Shown piece after piece: positions 36,539-46,009 of a stretch of DNA of 64,000 nt (positions are counted from its first letter, which is position 1; the number at the start of each line of letters is the position of its first letter). Source of the stretch: Acidobacteriales bacterium 59-55 (lineage in GTDB: Bacteria; Acidobacteriota; Terriglobia; Terriglobales; Acidobacteriaceae). The position numbers and the translations under genes were made by a program. The notes under the pieces are model-generated. The model made no database searches. It was not told where the DNA came from and saw only the letters and a program-made list of their open reading frames with translations. The stretch spans positions 1,054,001 to 1,118,000 of the forward strand of contig MKSV01000007.1 of the NCBI GenBank assembly GCA_001897435.1, in the 5' to 3' direction.

Positions 36539-37414
36539 TCAACATTCTGCGTGAGCTATTTTTCCGACTCGGACTGCCCTTCGACGATTCACAACCGGTG
36601 CATGATCTGTTCGATTCGCCGCTACTCTCAAGTCCGCGGCTTCCCACGCGACGAAGATCTTCGTTCCCACTCCAACCCGGCTTTCGATGTTCAGGCAGCC
36701 GCCCGACATCGCCACCAACTCTCGCACTACGCGAAAGCCGAGGCCGTGCCCATTCGGCGAGGAGAGTGCGCCAGACTGCATCAATCGCCTTACCGTAGCC
36801 CCGCTTATGCCACAGCCGGTGTCCTCGACCGTCAAAACCACCCTCCGCCGTCGACCGTCCAGAACGCCATCGGTCCTCACCGAGACAACCCCTTCGCCTC
36901 GCATCGACTCCGCGGCATTCTTAACCAGATTAGTGAGAATCCGCTCCATCGCCTCCGGTCGTACATTGACCGGAGTCTCCGAGCCGGGTCCGCAGGCAAT
37001 ATCAACATCAATCGTTCGCCCCGCAACCCGGCTCAAGACGCCGTGGCATCGTTCCACCAACTCCGGCAATACCGTCCATTCCGCAGGGCGCGGCGCCAGG
37101 TTCATCCGGGCATGTTGCACCAGACGGCCGATCATCGCCCAACTGCGGTCGCTCAGCAGCCGCAGCTCCTCCGCGTACCCGCGATGCTCGTCATACAGCA
37201 CTCCCGGCATCGCCAGCAGCTCTGAATAGAGGCTCAACGCCCCCAGTAGATTTCCCGCGTCGTGAGCCAGCCCGGCACCTTCCGCGACTCCCCCCATCGC
37301 GTCGCAACGTCGCTTATCCTCTCTCCCGTTGCCACGATCGCCGCGGTCCCACACCGCAAATCCTATCGGCTGTCCCATTGACTCTGAGGCTATCCTGCTC
37401 TGCATTGCCTGCAT
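36539..37414 (-). CDS. Soluble NtrB-like sensor histidine kinase
   Basis: 291 residues with no membrane helix and only about 40 residues before the H-box, so no PAS or other recognisable sensor. Phospho-acceptor His51 lies in GLAHDAGNLLGALS; the ATPase has the N-box ILTNLVKNAAESM, G1 VEDTGCGIS and G2 GHGLGFRVV. Autophosphorylates and passes phosphate to the NtrC-type regulator 84 nt downstream (42 nt to its longest possible start). GGAG lies 7 nt before the ATG. The C-terminal 35 residues after the ATPase are basic. The cue it reads must come from a partner protein or metabolite. Confidence 0.88.
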   Translation of the reverse strand: MQAMQSRIASESMGQPIGFAVWDRGDRGNGREDKRRCDAMGGVAEGAGLAHDAGNLLGALSLYSELLAMPGVLYDEHRGYAEELRLLSDRSWAMIGRLVQHARMNLAPRPAEWTVLPELVERCHGVLSRVAGRTIDVDIACGPGSETPVNVRPEAMERILTNLVKNAAESMRGEGVVSVRTDGVLDGRRRRVVLTVEDTGCGISGATVRRLMQSGALSSPNGHGLGFRVVRELVAMSGGCLNIESRVGVGTKIFVAWEAADLRVAANRTDHAPVVNRRRAVRVGKIAHAEC

Positions 37415-37748
37415 GTAGTAACTCCAATTGTCTCCTGCTCGCTTTATCGCTGCCGGTACACTCCTGTAATCACTTCAAGTGCCAAACTGGAACTCGCTCT
37501 CTAAGTCATTGCTTAGAAAGCGACCCCTGGTACACCGCCATCATAATCCACACAATTCCACGGCCAGACATTTTCCCAAATCGGAACCTCCTTTCCACTA
37601 CCTCTCCCAAAAATCCACGAGATCTCCCATTTTTTTTGATTTCCATTATGGAACCGAGTCCGATTCTGGGACTTCAGTCTGATGCCATCAAAAGACCCGC
37701 TCTGCGAGACGCTCACTCGTTAAAAATCCGCACAACTATAATCCCTCC
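37415..37748. other. Intergenic region between the histidine kinase and rph
   Basis: 334 nt holding the divergent promoters. The rph side has a perfect TATAAT at 37737-37742. Other features are a short dyad (CACTT-C-AAGTG, 37471-37481) and an 8-T run near 37630. I see no gene. Confidence 0.5.
37737..37742 (+). promoter_or_regulatory. Perfect -10 box directly before rph
   Basis: TATAAT ends 6 nt before the ATG at 37749, and the intervening CCCTCC cannot serve as a ribosome-binding site. Transcription would start at or next to the ATG (leaderless). The -35 region is poor. Confidence 0.55.
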
Positions 37749-38492
37749 ATGTCTCAAAACCCATCGCAGCTCTTCCGGCCCGACAATCGCGACGCCGACG
37801 CCCTCCGCCCCATCCGCATGACTCCCGGCTATATCGTTATGCCCGAAGGCTCCGTGCTGATTGAATCCGGCAACACCCGCGTCCTGTGCAATGCCACCGT
37901 CGAGCAGGGCGTTCCCGGCTGGCTGCGCAACTCCGGCCGCGGTTGGGTCACCGCCGAGTACGGCATGCTGCCCCGCGCCACCCTCACCCGCACCGCCCGC
38001 GAGAGCGAGCGTGGCAAGATCGGCGGGCGCACCCACGAGATCCAGCGCCTCATCGGTCGCTCCCTGAGAAGCGTGGTGGATATGAAGGCGCTCGGTGAGC
38101 GCACGATCATCCTCGACTGCGACGTCCTCCAGGCCGATGGCGGCACCCGCACCGCCGCCATCACCGGAGCCTGCGTCGCACTTGCTCTCGCGCTCAAAAA
38201 GCTGGTCGCCGCCGGGACGCTGAAGGCCTCGCCGCTGCGTCAGATGCTTGCAGCAACCTCGGTCGGCATCGTCGATGGCCACGTCCTGCTCGATCTAGCC
38301 TACGAAGAGGACTCGCGCGCCGAAGTCGATATGAACGTTGTCATGCTGGCGGACGGGGGGCTGGTCGAAACGCAGGCCACCGCCGAAAAAAACTCCTACA
38401 CCCGGCAGCAGTTGGGCCAGATGCTCGACTACGCGGAAAAAGGAATCCACGAACTGCTCGCCGCACAACGTGCCGTGCTTGATGCCATATAG
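37749..38492 (+). CDS. rph: Ribonuclease PH
   Basis: 247 residues. Phosphorolytic 3'-5' exoribonuclease that trims tRNA 3' ends. Recognisable family sequences: [55 protein letters not shown] and [18 protein letters not shown] (phosphate site). Hexameric, cytoplasmic. Length is normal. No Shine-Dalgarno; see the -10 box 6 nt upstream. recQ follows after 152 nt in the same direction. Confidence 0.96.
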   Translation: MSQNPSQLFRPDNRDADALRPIRMTPGYIVMPEGSVLIESGNTRVLCNATVEQGVPGWLRNSGRGWVTAEYGMLPRATLTRTARESERGKIGGRTHEIQRLIGRSLRSVVDMKALGERTIILDCDVLQADGGTRTAAITGACVALALALKKLVAAGTLKASPLRQMLAATSVGIVDGHVLLDLAYEEDSRAEVDMNVVMLADGGLVETQATAEKNSYTRQQLGQMLDYAEKGIHELLAAQRAVLDAI

Positions 38493-38644
38493 TTTTGCGG
38501 CGGAGAGTGCGGACTCGAAGCCTACATCCGTATGCGAGACGTGGGCACCCAGCTTTATGACCGGGACCGGAAGCCCCGCGATAGGCACCGCATCCACCCG
38601 GACACTACGCCGCAGGCAAACAATATGCGAAGATAGCCAAGCAC

Positions 38645-41071
38645 ATGGATTCCGATTCCGCAGACTCTGTCGACCTCGCTGCTCTCCTCCATAAGACCTT
38701 CGGCTTCTCCGCCTTTCGGACCAACCAGGAGGCCGTTTGCCGTGCCGCGACCGACGGCCGCGATGTGTTGCTGGTGATGCCTACCGGCGCCGGCAAGAGC
38801 CTCTGTTACCAGCTCCCGGCCCTCGCCCGGGGAGGCACCGCTCTCGTCATTAGCCCGTTGATCGCTCTAATGGACGACCAGGCCGCCAAGCTGTCCGCGC
38901 TCGGTCTCCGCGTGGCCCGCATCCACTCCGGCCTCAGCCGCGAGGAATCCCGTCAGGCCTGCCGCGACTACCTCGACGGCACGTTGCAGTTCCTCTTCAT
39001 CGCTCCCGAGCGGATGCGCGTCCCCGGCTTCCCAGAGATGCTGGCGAAAAAGAAGCCCGCTCTGATCGCCATCGACGAGGCCCACTGCATCTCGCAATGG
39101 GGGCATGACTTCCGCCCTGACTACCGCACCCTGGGCGATTATCTGCCCGCCCTGCGTCCTGCGCCGGTCATCGCCCTGACTGCGACGGCCACGCCCACCG
39201 TTCAGAAAGACATTGTCGCGCAGCTTCATCTCTCGCAGCCGGCGCTCTTCATTCACGGATTTCGCCGCCACAACCTCGCTATCGAAGTCGTCGAGATGTC
39301 GAAGCCGCGCCGTAACGAGTTCACCGCCAAGCTTCTTAAATCCCCGTCCAACCGTCCCGCCATCGTCTACGCGCCCAGCCGCAAGGCAGCCGAAGAACTG
39401 GCCTCCGTGCTTGGAGGAAGCGCCGCTGCTTATCATGCGGGCCTCGAACCGAGTGTCCGCGAGCGTGTTCAGCGCCACTTTCTCTCGGGCAAGCTCGATA
39501 TCGTCGTCGCCACCATCGCGTTCGGCATGGGCATCGACAAGGCCGACGTCCGCACCGTCGTCCACACCGCGCTGCCCGGCAGCGTCGAGGCCTACTACCA
39601 GGAGATTGGCCGCGCCGGACGCGATGGTAAGCCGTCGCGAACGGTGCTCCTGCACTCATATGCAGATCGCAAGATGCACGACTTCTTTCTTGAGCGTGAC
39701 TACCCCGCTACCGGTGAATTAGCACGTCTGGCTGCCGCCCTCAATAGCGAATTTCAGATGCCCGACCTGCTGCGTCAGCGCCTCAGAATGGATGCAGAAA
39801 CCTTCGATCGCACCGCCGAAAAGCTCGCTTCCCAGGGCGCAGCTGCGTTTGATATGGCGGGCAATATCCGCTCCACCGGCCAGACCAACTGGCGCAGCGG
39901 CTACGACACGCAACTCGCCTTTCGCCGCAGCCAGATTGACAGCATGGTAGCCTTCGCCGAGACGCCGCAGTGCCGCATGTCTGCGCTGGTCCAGCACTTC
40001 GGCGATACCGCCGACGGACTCCGCCCTTGCGGCCGGTGCGACTTCTGCTCGCCCGAGCGAGCCGCCGCGCAAACCTTCCGTCCGCCTACCGCGCAGGAAA
40101 ACCGCCAGCTTCGTTCGATTCTCGAAGCCCTCGACAGCGGTATGGCTAAGGCAACCGGAAAGCTCCACGGCGACCTGGCTCTCGGCATCGACCGCAAGCA
40201 GTTTGATAGCTACCTGGACGCACTGACTCGCGCCGGACTCATCGCCGTTACCGCCGACGCCTTCACTAACTCCGAAGGAACCTTGATTCACTTCAAGCGA
40301 GCCTCCCTCACCCACGAGGGTCGAACTCTCTCCGGCTCCGATAGCCTCAATGCCCTGCTCAAAGACATAGAGACGCAAAAATCCACCCGCGGCACAAGTA
40401 AGCCGCGGAGGTCTGAGAAGAAAGCCACTTCCCAAAAGACAGATTCTACTGCCGCCTACACACCGGAGCAGAAAGATCTGGACGCTCGACTCCGCGATTG
40501 GAGAAAAGCCGAAGCAGCAGGCAATGGCCGTCCTTCCTTCCTGGTACTTACCGATGCCACCCTCTCGAACGTTGTGTTCGCTCGCCCCACAAGCATCGCC
40601 CAACTCCTCGACGTATCCGGCATCGGACAGGAAAAGGCGGATCGCTTTGGTGCAGCCATCTGCGCCATCTGCGACTCCCGAACCGCACCGGGAGAATATG
40701 GTGCACCTGCAGCGAGTCATTCTGCAGCAACCGAGCCCAAACTCTCGACGAAATCACCTACCCGCGTGGTCCGCACGGAAGACACGCCCTCTTCCGACGA
40801 AACATTCCACCGCCAGCGCGCCACAACCACAGCGCCTGCGGAATCTCTCACTGCCGAGCAGCAGCAGCTCGATCAGCGCCTCCGCGACTGGCGTAAGGAC
40901 GCTTCTGAAGCAATGGGCATTCCGCAGTTCTTTATCCTCGGTTCCTCGACCCTTCGCAGCATCGTGCTCACACGGCCGCGCAACATCGCGCAACTGCGAT
41001 CGATCACTGGTCTTGGCCCGGAGAAAGTGGAGAAGTACGGCACCAGCATCTGCGAGATCTGCAACGCATAG
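38645..41071 (+). CDS. recQ: ATP-dependent DNA helicase RecQ with two HRDC domains
   Basis: 808 residues. Superfamily 2 core with MPTGAGKS (45-52, Walker A), IDEAHCISQWGHDFRPDY (DEAH and aromatic-rich loop), FGMGIDKADVRTVVH and QEIGRAGRDGKPS (motifs V/VI). The zinc-binding cysteines are in CRMSALVQHF and CGRCDFC. A winged-helix region follows, then a low-complexity Lys/Ser/Thr linker, and two related HRDC domains (about 605-680 and 737-808) that both contain LRDWRK and end in a Cys-rich helix (CAICDS / CEICNA). Most bacterial RecQ have one HRDC; this one seems to have an internal duplication. 3'-5' helicase for recombination repair. Confidence 0.95.
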   Translation: MDSDSADSVDLAALLHKTFGFSAFRTNQEAVCRAATDGRDVLLVMPTGAGKSLCYQLPALARGGTALVISPLIALMDDQAAKLSALGLRVARIHSGLSREESRQACRDYLDGTLQFLFIAPERMRVPGFPEMLAKKKPALIAIDEAHCISQWGHDFRPDYRTLGDYLPALRPAPVIALTATATPTVQKDIVAQLHLSQPALFIHGFRRHNLAIEVVEMSKPRRNEFTAKLLKSPSNRPAIVYAPSRKAAEELASVLGGSAAAYHAGLEPSVRERVQRHFLSGKLDIVVATIAFGMGIDKADVRTVVHTALPGSVEAYYQEIGRAGRDGKPSRTVLLHSYADRKMHDFFLERDYPATGELARLAAALNSEFQMPDLLRQRLRMDAETFDRTAEKLASQGAAAFDMAGNIRSTGQTNWRSGYDTQLAFRRSQIDSMVAFAETPQCRMSALVQHFGDTADGLRPCGRCDFCSPERAAAQTFRPPTAQENRQLRSILEALDSGMAKATGKLHGDLALGIDRKQFDSYLDALTRAGLIAVTADAFTNSEGTLIHFKRASLTHEGRTLSGSDSLNALLKDIETQKSTRGTSKPRRSEKKATSQKTDSTAAYTPEQKDLDARLRDWRKAEAAGNGRPSFLVLTDATLSNVVFARPTSIAQLLDVSGIGQEKADRFGAAICAICDSRTAPGEYGAPAASHSAATEPKLSTKSPTRVVRTEDTPSSDETFHRQRATTTAPAESLTAEQQQLDQRLRDWRKDASEAMGIPQFFILGSSTLRSIVLTRPRNIAQLRSITGLGPEKVEKYGTSICEICNA

Positions 41072-41095
41072 CTTTGGAGTGACTATCGCCGGTCG

Positions 41096-42232
41096 TTATT
41101 GCAAGGCGGCCGCGACAGGCTTGCCCGCCTTCTTCTCCACCGCATCCCAGTCCAGCCCAAGATAGGCGGCGAGTGTTGCCGCAACCTGGCTCTGCGTCAC
41201 TGCCCCAACATTGGTCCGAACGCCCTTCCTTGGAACACCGCGGCCCATGAAACCCATAAAGATATACTTCGATTCCGGTGTCTTCTGGCCGTGCGTCTTC
41301 CACCCTTCCGGCGCGCTTCCTCTTCCATGATCGGTCAGGAAGATCATAGTGGTTTTTCCCCGATACTCGGGCATGCTTTGCAATTCGTCCCACAGCTGCT
41401 TCAGGTAGGCATCCGCCCGATGCGCCGAGTTCAGATACTCTCCATAATTACCCGCGTGGGCCCACTCGTCCGTGTCTCCCAGCGACAGAAACAGCACCCG
41501 GGGTTTCTTCACCCGGATGTACTCCATCGCTGTATGGAAGGTTAGGGTGTCGAAGGCCTCGTCCTCCCACATCCTCGGCGTCTCCGCCTTGATCGAATTC
41601 AGCAGGTCCAGTCGAGGCGTGCTCGGCGTGATTTTCAACGGTTCATATCCAGCGTTGGCCACACAGCCGCATTGTTCCGGATTCACCACTGCCGAGATCA
41701 CATCCCAGGCTCCGAATGCAGCCACCTTGCCCTCCAATCCAGGCTGCTTATTCAGCCACCCCAACACCGTCATATTCGGATTCGGCTTATTGTCGTTGGA
41801 ATCGATCCTGGGATCGCCATGCCCCGTCAGTGTTTCGCTGTAGCCGGGGTACGAAAAATCGAACCCGTTCGTCACAAAAGCATCCGACCCCTTATCGCGG
41901 TCTCCGTAGATCTGGCCCTGGGGAATGAACGTGCTCCACAGGAACGGCATCAGCTTCTCGCGGCGCTGCTCCGGAGTCGCGGCCAGGTATTCCTGCTTTA
42001 GTCCGGCCACGCTGCGCCCGTCGAAGTAACGCGCCGGAACCAGCAGGCTCTCGTCGGCTCCGCGAAAGACCTCCTGCCAGCGCAGCCCATCGGTCATCAC
42101 CAGAATGACATGAGCATTCGTCGATCCTTCCGTTTTCGCTACTCCTCTCTGCGCCATCCCAGCCGTCGCTAATCCCAGCACCACCATCGCTTGAACGACC
42201 ATCTTCCAACTACGAGGTCTTTCCATCTGCAT
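41096..42232 (-). CDS. Exported alkaline-phosphatase-superfamily hydrolase
   Basis: 378 residues with a signal peptide (hydrophobic VVQAMVVLGLATAGMAQ, about 12-28). AlkP-superfamily metal motifs are present: HVILVMTDGLRWQEVFRG near the N-terminus, FLSLGDTDEWAHAGNYGEYL (Asp and His ligands) and MIFLTDHGRGS (Asp-His pair); the expected Thr/Ser nucleophile is likely in SETLTGHGDP. Members act as phosphatases, phosphodiesterases or sulfatases; the substrate cannot be told. Probably periplasmic. GGGGACACGAACG precedes the ATG. It is convergent with recQ (24-nt gap) and divergent from pdxS. Confidence 0.8.
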   Translation of the reverse strand: MQMERPRSWKMVVQAMVVLGLATAGMAQRGVAKTEGSTNAHVILVMTDGLRWQEVFRGADESLLVPARYFDGRSVAGLKQEYLAATPEQRREKLMPFLWSTFIPQGQIYGDRDKGSDAFVTNGFDFSYPGYSETLTGHGDPRIDSNDNKPNPNMTVLGWLNKQPGLEGKVAAFGAWDVISAVVNPEQCGCVANAGYEPLKITPSTPRLDLLNSIKAETPRMWEDEAFDTLTFHTAMEYIRVKKPRVLFLSLGDTDEWAHAGNYGEYLNSAHRADAYLKQLWDELQSMPEYRGKTTMIFLTDHGRGSAPEGWKTHGQKTPESKYIFMGFMGRGVPRKGVRTNVGAVTQSQVAATLAAYLGLDWDAVEKKAGKPVAAALQ

Positions 42233-42468
42233 CGTTCGTGTCCCCTATCCTTCGCCCGCCATATTCGCACATTCTTCAGCCATAAGCCACTTCACTTCAT
42301 TCTCCAAACAAGTGTGTCTATTCAGCGAGAACCCGACGGCGAACGCTTCCGCCGCCGATTGCCGCCTCTCGCATCGAGTCGGCGTAAAACTGATAAACTG
42401 GACTTTCCCGCGAATTGCCTGAATCAACCCCTCAGAGCGCACCTCGCGGCTCCCAAGGAGATATCGTC

Positions 42469-43422
42469 ATGGCAGACCACACCACCAACGGCAACTTCGG
42501 TTCCCCCTCGCTTCGGCTCAAGACCGGCCTGGCAGAGATGCTCAAAGGCGGCGTCATCATGGACGTCATGAACGTTGAGCAGGCCCGCATCGCCGAAGAG
42601 GCCGGCGCTATCTCGGTGATGGCGCTCGAGCGCGTTCCCGCCATGATCCGCGCCGAAGGCGGCGTCGCCCGCATGGCCAACCCAAAACTTATCAAGCAGA
42701 TCATCGCTGCAGTCTCGATTCCCGTCATGGCCAAAGCGCGCATCGGCCACTTCGCCGAGGCACAGGTGCTCCAGACACTCGGCGTCGACTTTATCGACGA
42801 GTCCGAAGTCCTTACTCCTGCTGACGAGAGCTTTCACATCGACAAGCACGCCTTCACCACGCCCTTCGTCTGCGGAGCGCGCAATCTCGGCGAGGCCCTG
42901 CGCCGCATCGCGGAAGGCGCAGCCATGATCCGCACCAAGGGCGAGCCCGGCACCGGAGACGTCGTCCACGCCGTCCAACACATGCGCCAGATCGTACGCG
43001 AGATCAAAGCTCTCACGGTCCTCGACGATGCTGAGCTCTATAACGCCGCCAAAGTTCACGGCGCGCCATACGAACTTATCCGCATGGTGGCGAAGGCGGG
43101 CAAACTGCCAGTCCCCAACTTCTCCGCCGGCGGCATCGCAACGCCTGCCGACGCAGCACTGATGATGCAGCTTGGCGCAGAGTCCATCTTCGTCGGCTCG
43201 GGCATCTTCATGAAGGAGCGTGCCACGCCGCTCGACGTAGAAAATGATCCCAAGGAGCGCGCCGAGGCAGTCTCCCGCGCCAAGGCAATCGTCATCGCAA
43301 CTACCCACTTCAACGATCCAAAGATCGTCGCCGAGGCCTCCGAGGCGGTTACCGGAACGATGAAAGGACTCGCTGCCGCTGCAATCGAGGAATCTGAGCT
43401 CATGCAGACCCGCGGCTGGTAG
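42469..43422 (+). CDS. pdxS: Pyridoxal 5'-phosphate synthase, PdxS subunit
   Basis: 317 residues; builds PLP from ribose 5-phosphate, glyceraldehyde 3-phosphate and ammonia from PdxT. Strong family sequences: [54 protein letters not shown] (Schiff-base Lys), [16 protein letters not shown] and [16 protein letters not shown]. The ATG at 42469 has a near-perfect site (AAGGAGATATCGTC). 12-mer TIM barrel. pdxT starts 49 nt downstream. The deoxyxylulose-independent PLP route is thereby present. Confidence 0.97.
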   Translation: MADHTTNGNFGSPSLRLKTGLAEMLKGGVIMDVMNVEQARIAEEAGAISVMALERVPAMIRAEGGVARMANPKLIKQIIAAVSIPVMAKARIGHFAEAQVLQTLGVDFIDESEVLTPADESFHIDKHAFTTPFVCGARNLGEALRRIAEGAAMIRTKGEPGTGDVVHAVQHMRQIVREIKALTVLDDAELYNAAKVHGAPYELIRMVAKAGKLPVPNFSAGGIATPADAALMMQLGAESIFVGSGIFMKERATPLDVENDPKERAEAVSRAKAIVIATTHFNDPKIVAEASEAVTGTMKGLAAAAIEESELMQTRGW

Positions 43423-43471
43423 CGCCTCTCATGCCGCAACGCTTCAACTTCACTACAATTGAATCAACGGC

Positions 43472-44062
43472 ATGTCACAAAAATCTATGACCATCGGCGT
43501 ACTTGCCCTGCAAGGCGCGTTTGAAGCGCACGTCAAAGCACTCGATTCCCTCGGCATTGCTGCAAAGCTTGTCCGCACTCCGCCAGAACTGGCCGATCTC
43601 GACGGGTTAGTCATGCCGGGCGGCGAATCGACAACCATGCTCAAGTTTTTAGAGAAGAATGGCTTCTTCGACGTTCTTCAATCCTTCGTCAGACACACTC
43701 CGACCTTTGGCACCTGCGCCGGGTGCATCCTGTTGGCGAAAGATGTAAAGAATCCCACACAAAAATCGCTTGCGGCGCTCGACATCACCGTCGAACGCAA
43801 CGCCTATGGACGCCAGATCGACTCCACTATCCTTACCGCGCCAACCAATCTTCCCGGCAATCCACTGGAGATGGTCTTCATCCGCGCGCCTCGCATTACC
43901 CGCACCGGCCCTGGCGTCGAAGTTCTCGCCAATCGTGATGGTTTCCCGGTGCTGGTTCACGAAGGGCACTTGCTCGCTGCTACCTTCCACCCTGAGTTGG
44001 GGGCCGACTTGCGAGTCCACCAACTCTTCCTCGATATCGTTCAAGCTCATCGCCCTTCTTAG
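43472..44062 (+). CDS. pdxT: Pyridoxal 5'-phosphate synthase glutaminase, PdxT subunit
   Basis: 196 residues, class I-type glutaminase that feeds ammonia to PdxS. Opens with IGVLALQGAFEAHVKAL; MPGGESTTM, the Cys nucleophile in FGTCAGCILLAK and the His/Glu of TFHPEL are visible. TACAAT (43454-43459) is 12 nt before the ATG and may be an internal promoter; otherwise it is the second gene of pdxST. Its last 4 nt overlap the end of the convergent sialidase gene. Confidence 0.95.
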   Translation: MSQKSMTIGVLALQGAFEAHVKALDSLGIAAKLVRTPPELADLDGLVMPGGESTTMLKFLEKNGFFDVLQSFVRHTPTFGTCAGCILLAKDVKNPTQKSLAALDITVERNAYGRQIDSTILTAPTNLPGNPLEMVFIRAPRITRTGPGVEVLANRDGFPVLVHEGHLLAATFHPELGADLRVHQLFLDIVQAHRPS

Positions 44063-45180
44063 CGCAGCTTGTCTCCGCGTTGAGCGATCCACGCCAGATT
44101 GAAACGCGCAAAGGCAATGCGTTCGTATGGGCTTGTCGTTCCTTCTTCGTAGAGAACCCCGATACTGCCGTCGCGCAGCGGAATCACAGTGGAATAGGCC
44201 GACGGCCCGGCATGCAGCGTGCGCGCCACCGGCCAGGTCCGGCCTTCGTCGTAGCTTACCTTCACACTTAGGTTCTCGCGCCGTGTGCTCGCCGCATTGG
44301 TGAAGATCAATACATCCGTCTTTCCCCGGCGGTACCGTGTAATCGATGCATTGCATCCCGGATCGATCAGCGCGGCATCGTGGCTCACGGGCCCGAATGA
44401 AACACCCCCATCGGAGGACCGGGCAATAGCGCGCGTCTTCCCATTGCGCATATTTTGCAGAATAACGCCGTTCTTCAATTCCACGTTGTGGCTCTCGTCC
44501 GTACCGTCGCCAATCGCCTCGCCATGTCTCCAGGTCTTTCCGTGATCGTCGCTATAGGCGTTGAACGAATGCACAATGCCTCGCTCGTCCCGTACCACAA
44601 GCGGTACAAGCAAGCGTCCGCTGCTCGCCTGAATGTCAGTCCCGGAGGCGGCAAACATGGCTTGCCACTGCGGCTCTTTGACCTGAGGCGTCAGGTCGAC
44701 GGGGCTGGACCAGGTGGCTCCGTCGTCGTCGCTATACATTGCGTGAAACTGGAACGTAGTAGCCCCTGTTCTGGCTCCCGGCTTGGCTGTGTGGAACCCT
44801 ATTCCCGGTGGCCCATAAGAATGAAAATACCAGACGCGACCGTTCGACCGGTCTAGCAGAAGAGATGCGTCGCCAACGCCCCCCTCTTCCACCGCGACGA
44901 TGGTTCGCATGGGCTCCCAGTCTTTACCTCCGTTGAAACTACGTCGCATCACCAGTGAGATGTGAGCGGGCAAATCTCGGGAACTGTCCCTGCGGGCATC
45001 GACCACGGCAATCAACGTTCCTTTAACAGTCTCTATCAATGCCGGAATGCGGTAAGTGTTCACGCCATCCTCACCCTGATGAAAGATAACTCTTTCCGAA
45101 AAGGAGGCATGTTTCGCATAGGCAGGTAACGAGAGAAGAGCTATCAGCATCAGGGCCGAAAATCCGGATTTCATCTTCAT
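44059..45180 (-). CDS. Exported sialidase-like glycosidase (GH33/BNR repeat)
   Basis: 373 residues with a signal peptide (1-22). The six-bladed propeller plan is visible: NTYRIPALI (the RIP motif, first Arg of the triad) near residue 42 and several Asp-boxes (SDDDGATW, SDDHGKTW, SYDEGRTW, plus degenerate SFNGGKDW and SSDGGVSF). VVDARRDSSRDLPAHISLVM has the conserved Asp acid region, GVLYEEG near the end the Glu that orients Tyr. It would release sialic acid or a related sugar outside the cytoplasm, but no nan catabolic genes are here, so another nonulosonate or sugar may be the real substrate. Confidence 0.82.
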   Translation of the reverse strand: MKMKSGFSALMLIALLSLPAYAKHASFSERVIFHQGEDGVNTYRIPALIETVKGTLIAVVDARRDSSRDLPAHISLVMRRSFNGGKDWEPMRTIVAVEEGGVGDASLLLDRSNGRVWYFHSYGPPGIGFHTAKPGARTGATTFQFHAMYSDDDGATWSSPVDLTPQVKEPQWQAMFAASGTDIQASSGRLLVPLVVRDERGIVHSFNAYSDDHGKTWRHGEAIGDGTDESHNVELKNGVILQNMRNGKTRAIARSSDGGVSFGPVSHDAALIDPGCNASITRYRRGKTDVLIFTNAASTRRENLSVKVSYDEGRTWPVARTLHAGPSAYSTVIPLRDGSIGVLYEEGTTSPYERIAFARFNLAWIAQRGDKLR

Positions 45181-45251
45181 CGGATAAGCCTGTCTCCGCC
45201 AATTTTTATATTTTGCGTACCTATAAAACGTCGCTCAAGCATAAACGCAGA

Positions 45252-45941
45252 TCAGGCAACGTGCGTCTTCAGAAACGCCAGCGTTCTCTCACGAGCCAGC
45301 GCCGCCGACGGCGCGTGGTAGGCATTGGGATCTGCATCGCGGTTGAACGCATGACCTGCCCCCTCGCAAATGAAGACCTCCACCTCCGGATGCGCTCTGC
45401 GAACCACGTCGATCTGATCGCTCCCGATGTGCGAATCGGCACTGCCGATATGCAGCATGACCGGACAACTCGGCTCTTCCGCGGCAACCTTCCCGATTCC
45501 GCCGGGATAGTAGCCGACGCAACAGGAGGGCTGCATCTTCAACCTCTCACCGCGAGTCGCCGTAAGCCAGCTCATCAGCCCACCAAAACAGAATCCGACT
45601 ACACCGATACCCTTCCCCGTCGCCTTTGCGACTTCGTAAGCAGCGGCTATGTCCAGCAGAGCCTTGTCGGGATCCAGTCGTTTCCACAATTCGCCGGCCC
45701 GCTTCGCGTCTTCTCCCTCGTACTTCAATTCGATCCCATGCCCAAATCGGTCGAATAACGCCGGCGCGATCACGACAAAACCGTCCTTCGCGTATCCATC
45801 CGCCACGCTACGGATATGGGCATTGACTCCAAATATCTCCTGAACCAGGATGAGCGCGCCGATCGGCTCTCCGGCAGGACGAGACACATACGCGCTCAAA
45901 TCATGGCCGTCGGCCGTCCGTAACTTCATCCATTCACTCAT
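45252..45941 (-). CDS. Dienelactone hydrolase family protein
   Basis: 229-residue alpha/beta-hydrolase. The catalytic triad is Cys in GVVGFCFGGLMS, Asp in HIGSADSHIG and His in EGAGHAFNRD, the pattern of carboxymethylenebutenolidase-like enzymes. LILVQEIFGVNAHIRSVAD is the family's N-terminal signature. The ATG at 45941 has GAGG eight nt upstream; a start at 45971 would add ten residues. No aromatic-degradation genes are nearby, so the natural ester or lactone is unknown. Cytoplasmic. Sialidase follows 71 nt upstream on the map in the opposite end order (same strand, upstream-most of the pair is this gene). Confidence 0.88.
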   Translation of the reverse strand: MSEWMKLRTADGHDLSAYVSRPAGEPIGALILVQEIFGVNAHIRSVADGYAKDGFVVIAPALFDRFGHGIELKYEGEDAKRAGELWKRLDPDKALLDIAAAYEVAKATGKGIGVVGFCFGGLMSWLTATRGERLKMQPSCCVGYYPGGIGKVAAEEPSCPVMLHIGSADSHIGSDQIDVVRRAHPEVEVFICEGAGHAFNRDADPNAYHAPSAALARERTLAFLKTHVA

Positions 45942-46009
45942 ATCTTCCACCTCAATCGAAGCGCAATGCATCGTAGCGCAATGCAGGCTTTAAGCAAGTA
46001 GATGCAAAA

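Noticed and set aside
37474..37488. TGGCAC-like -24 element (minus strand) upstream of the histidine kinase gene
   Set aside because: The obligatory GC of the -12 element is GA at the correct distance, so a sigma-54 promoter is not supported.
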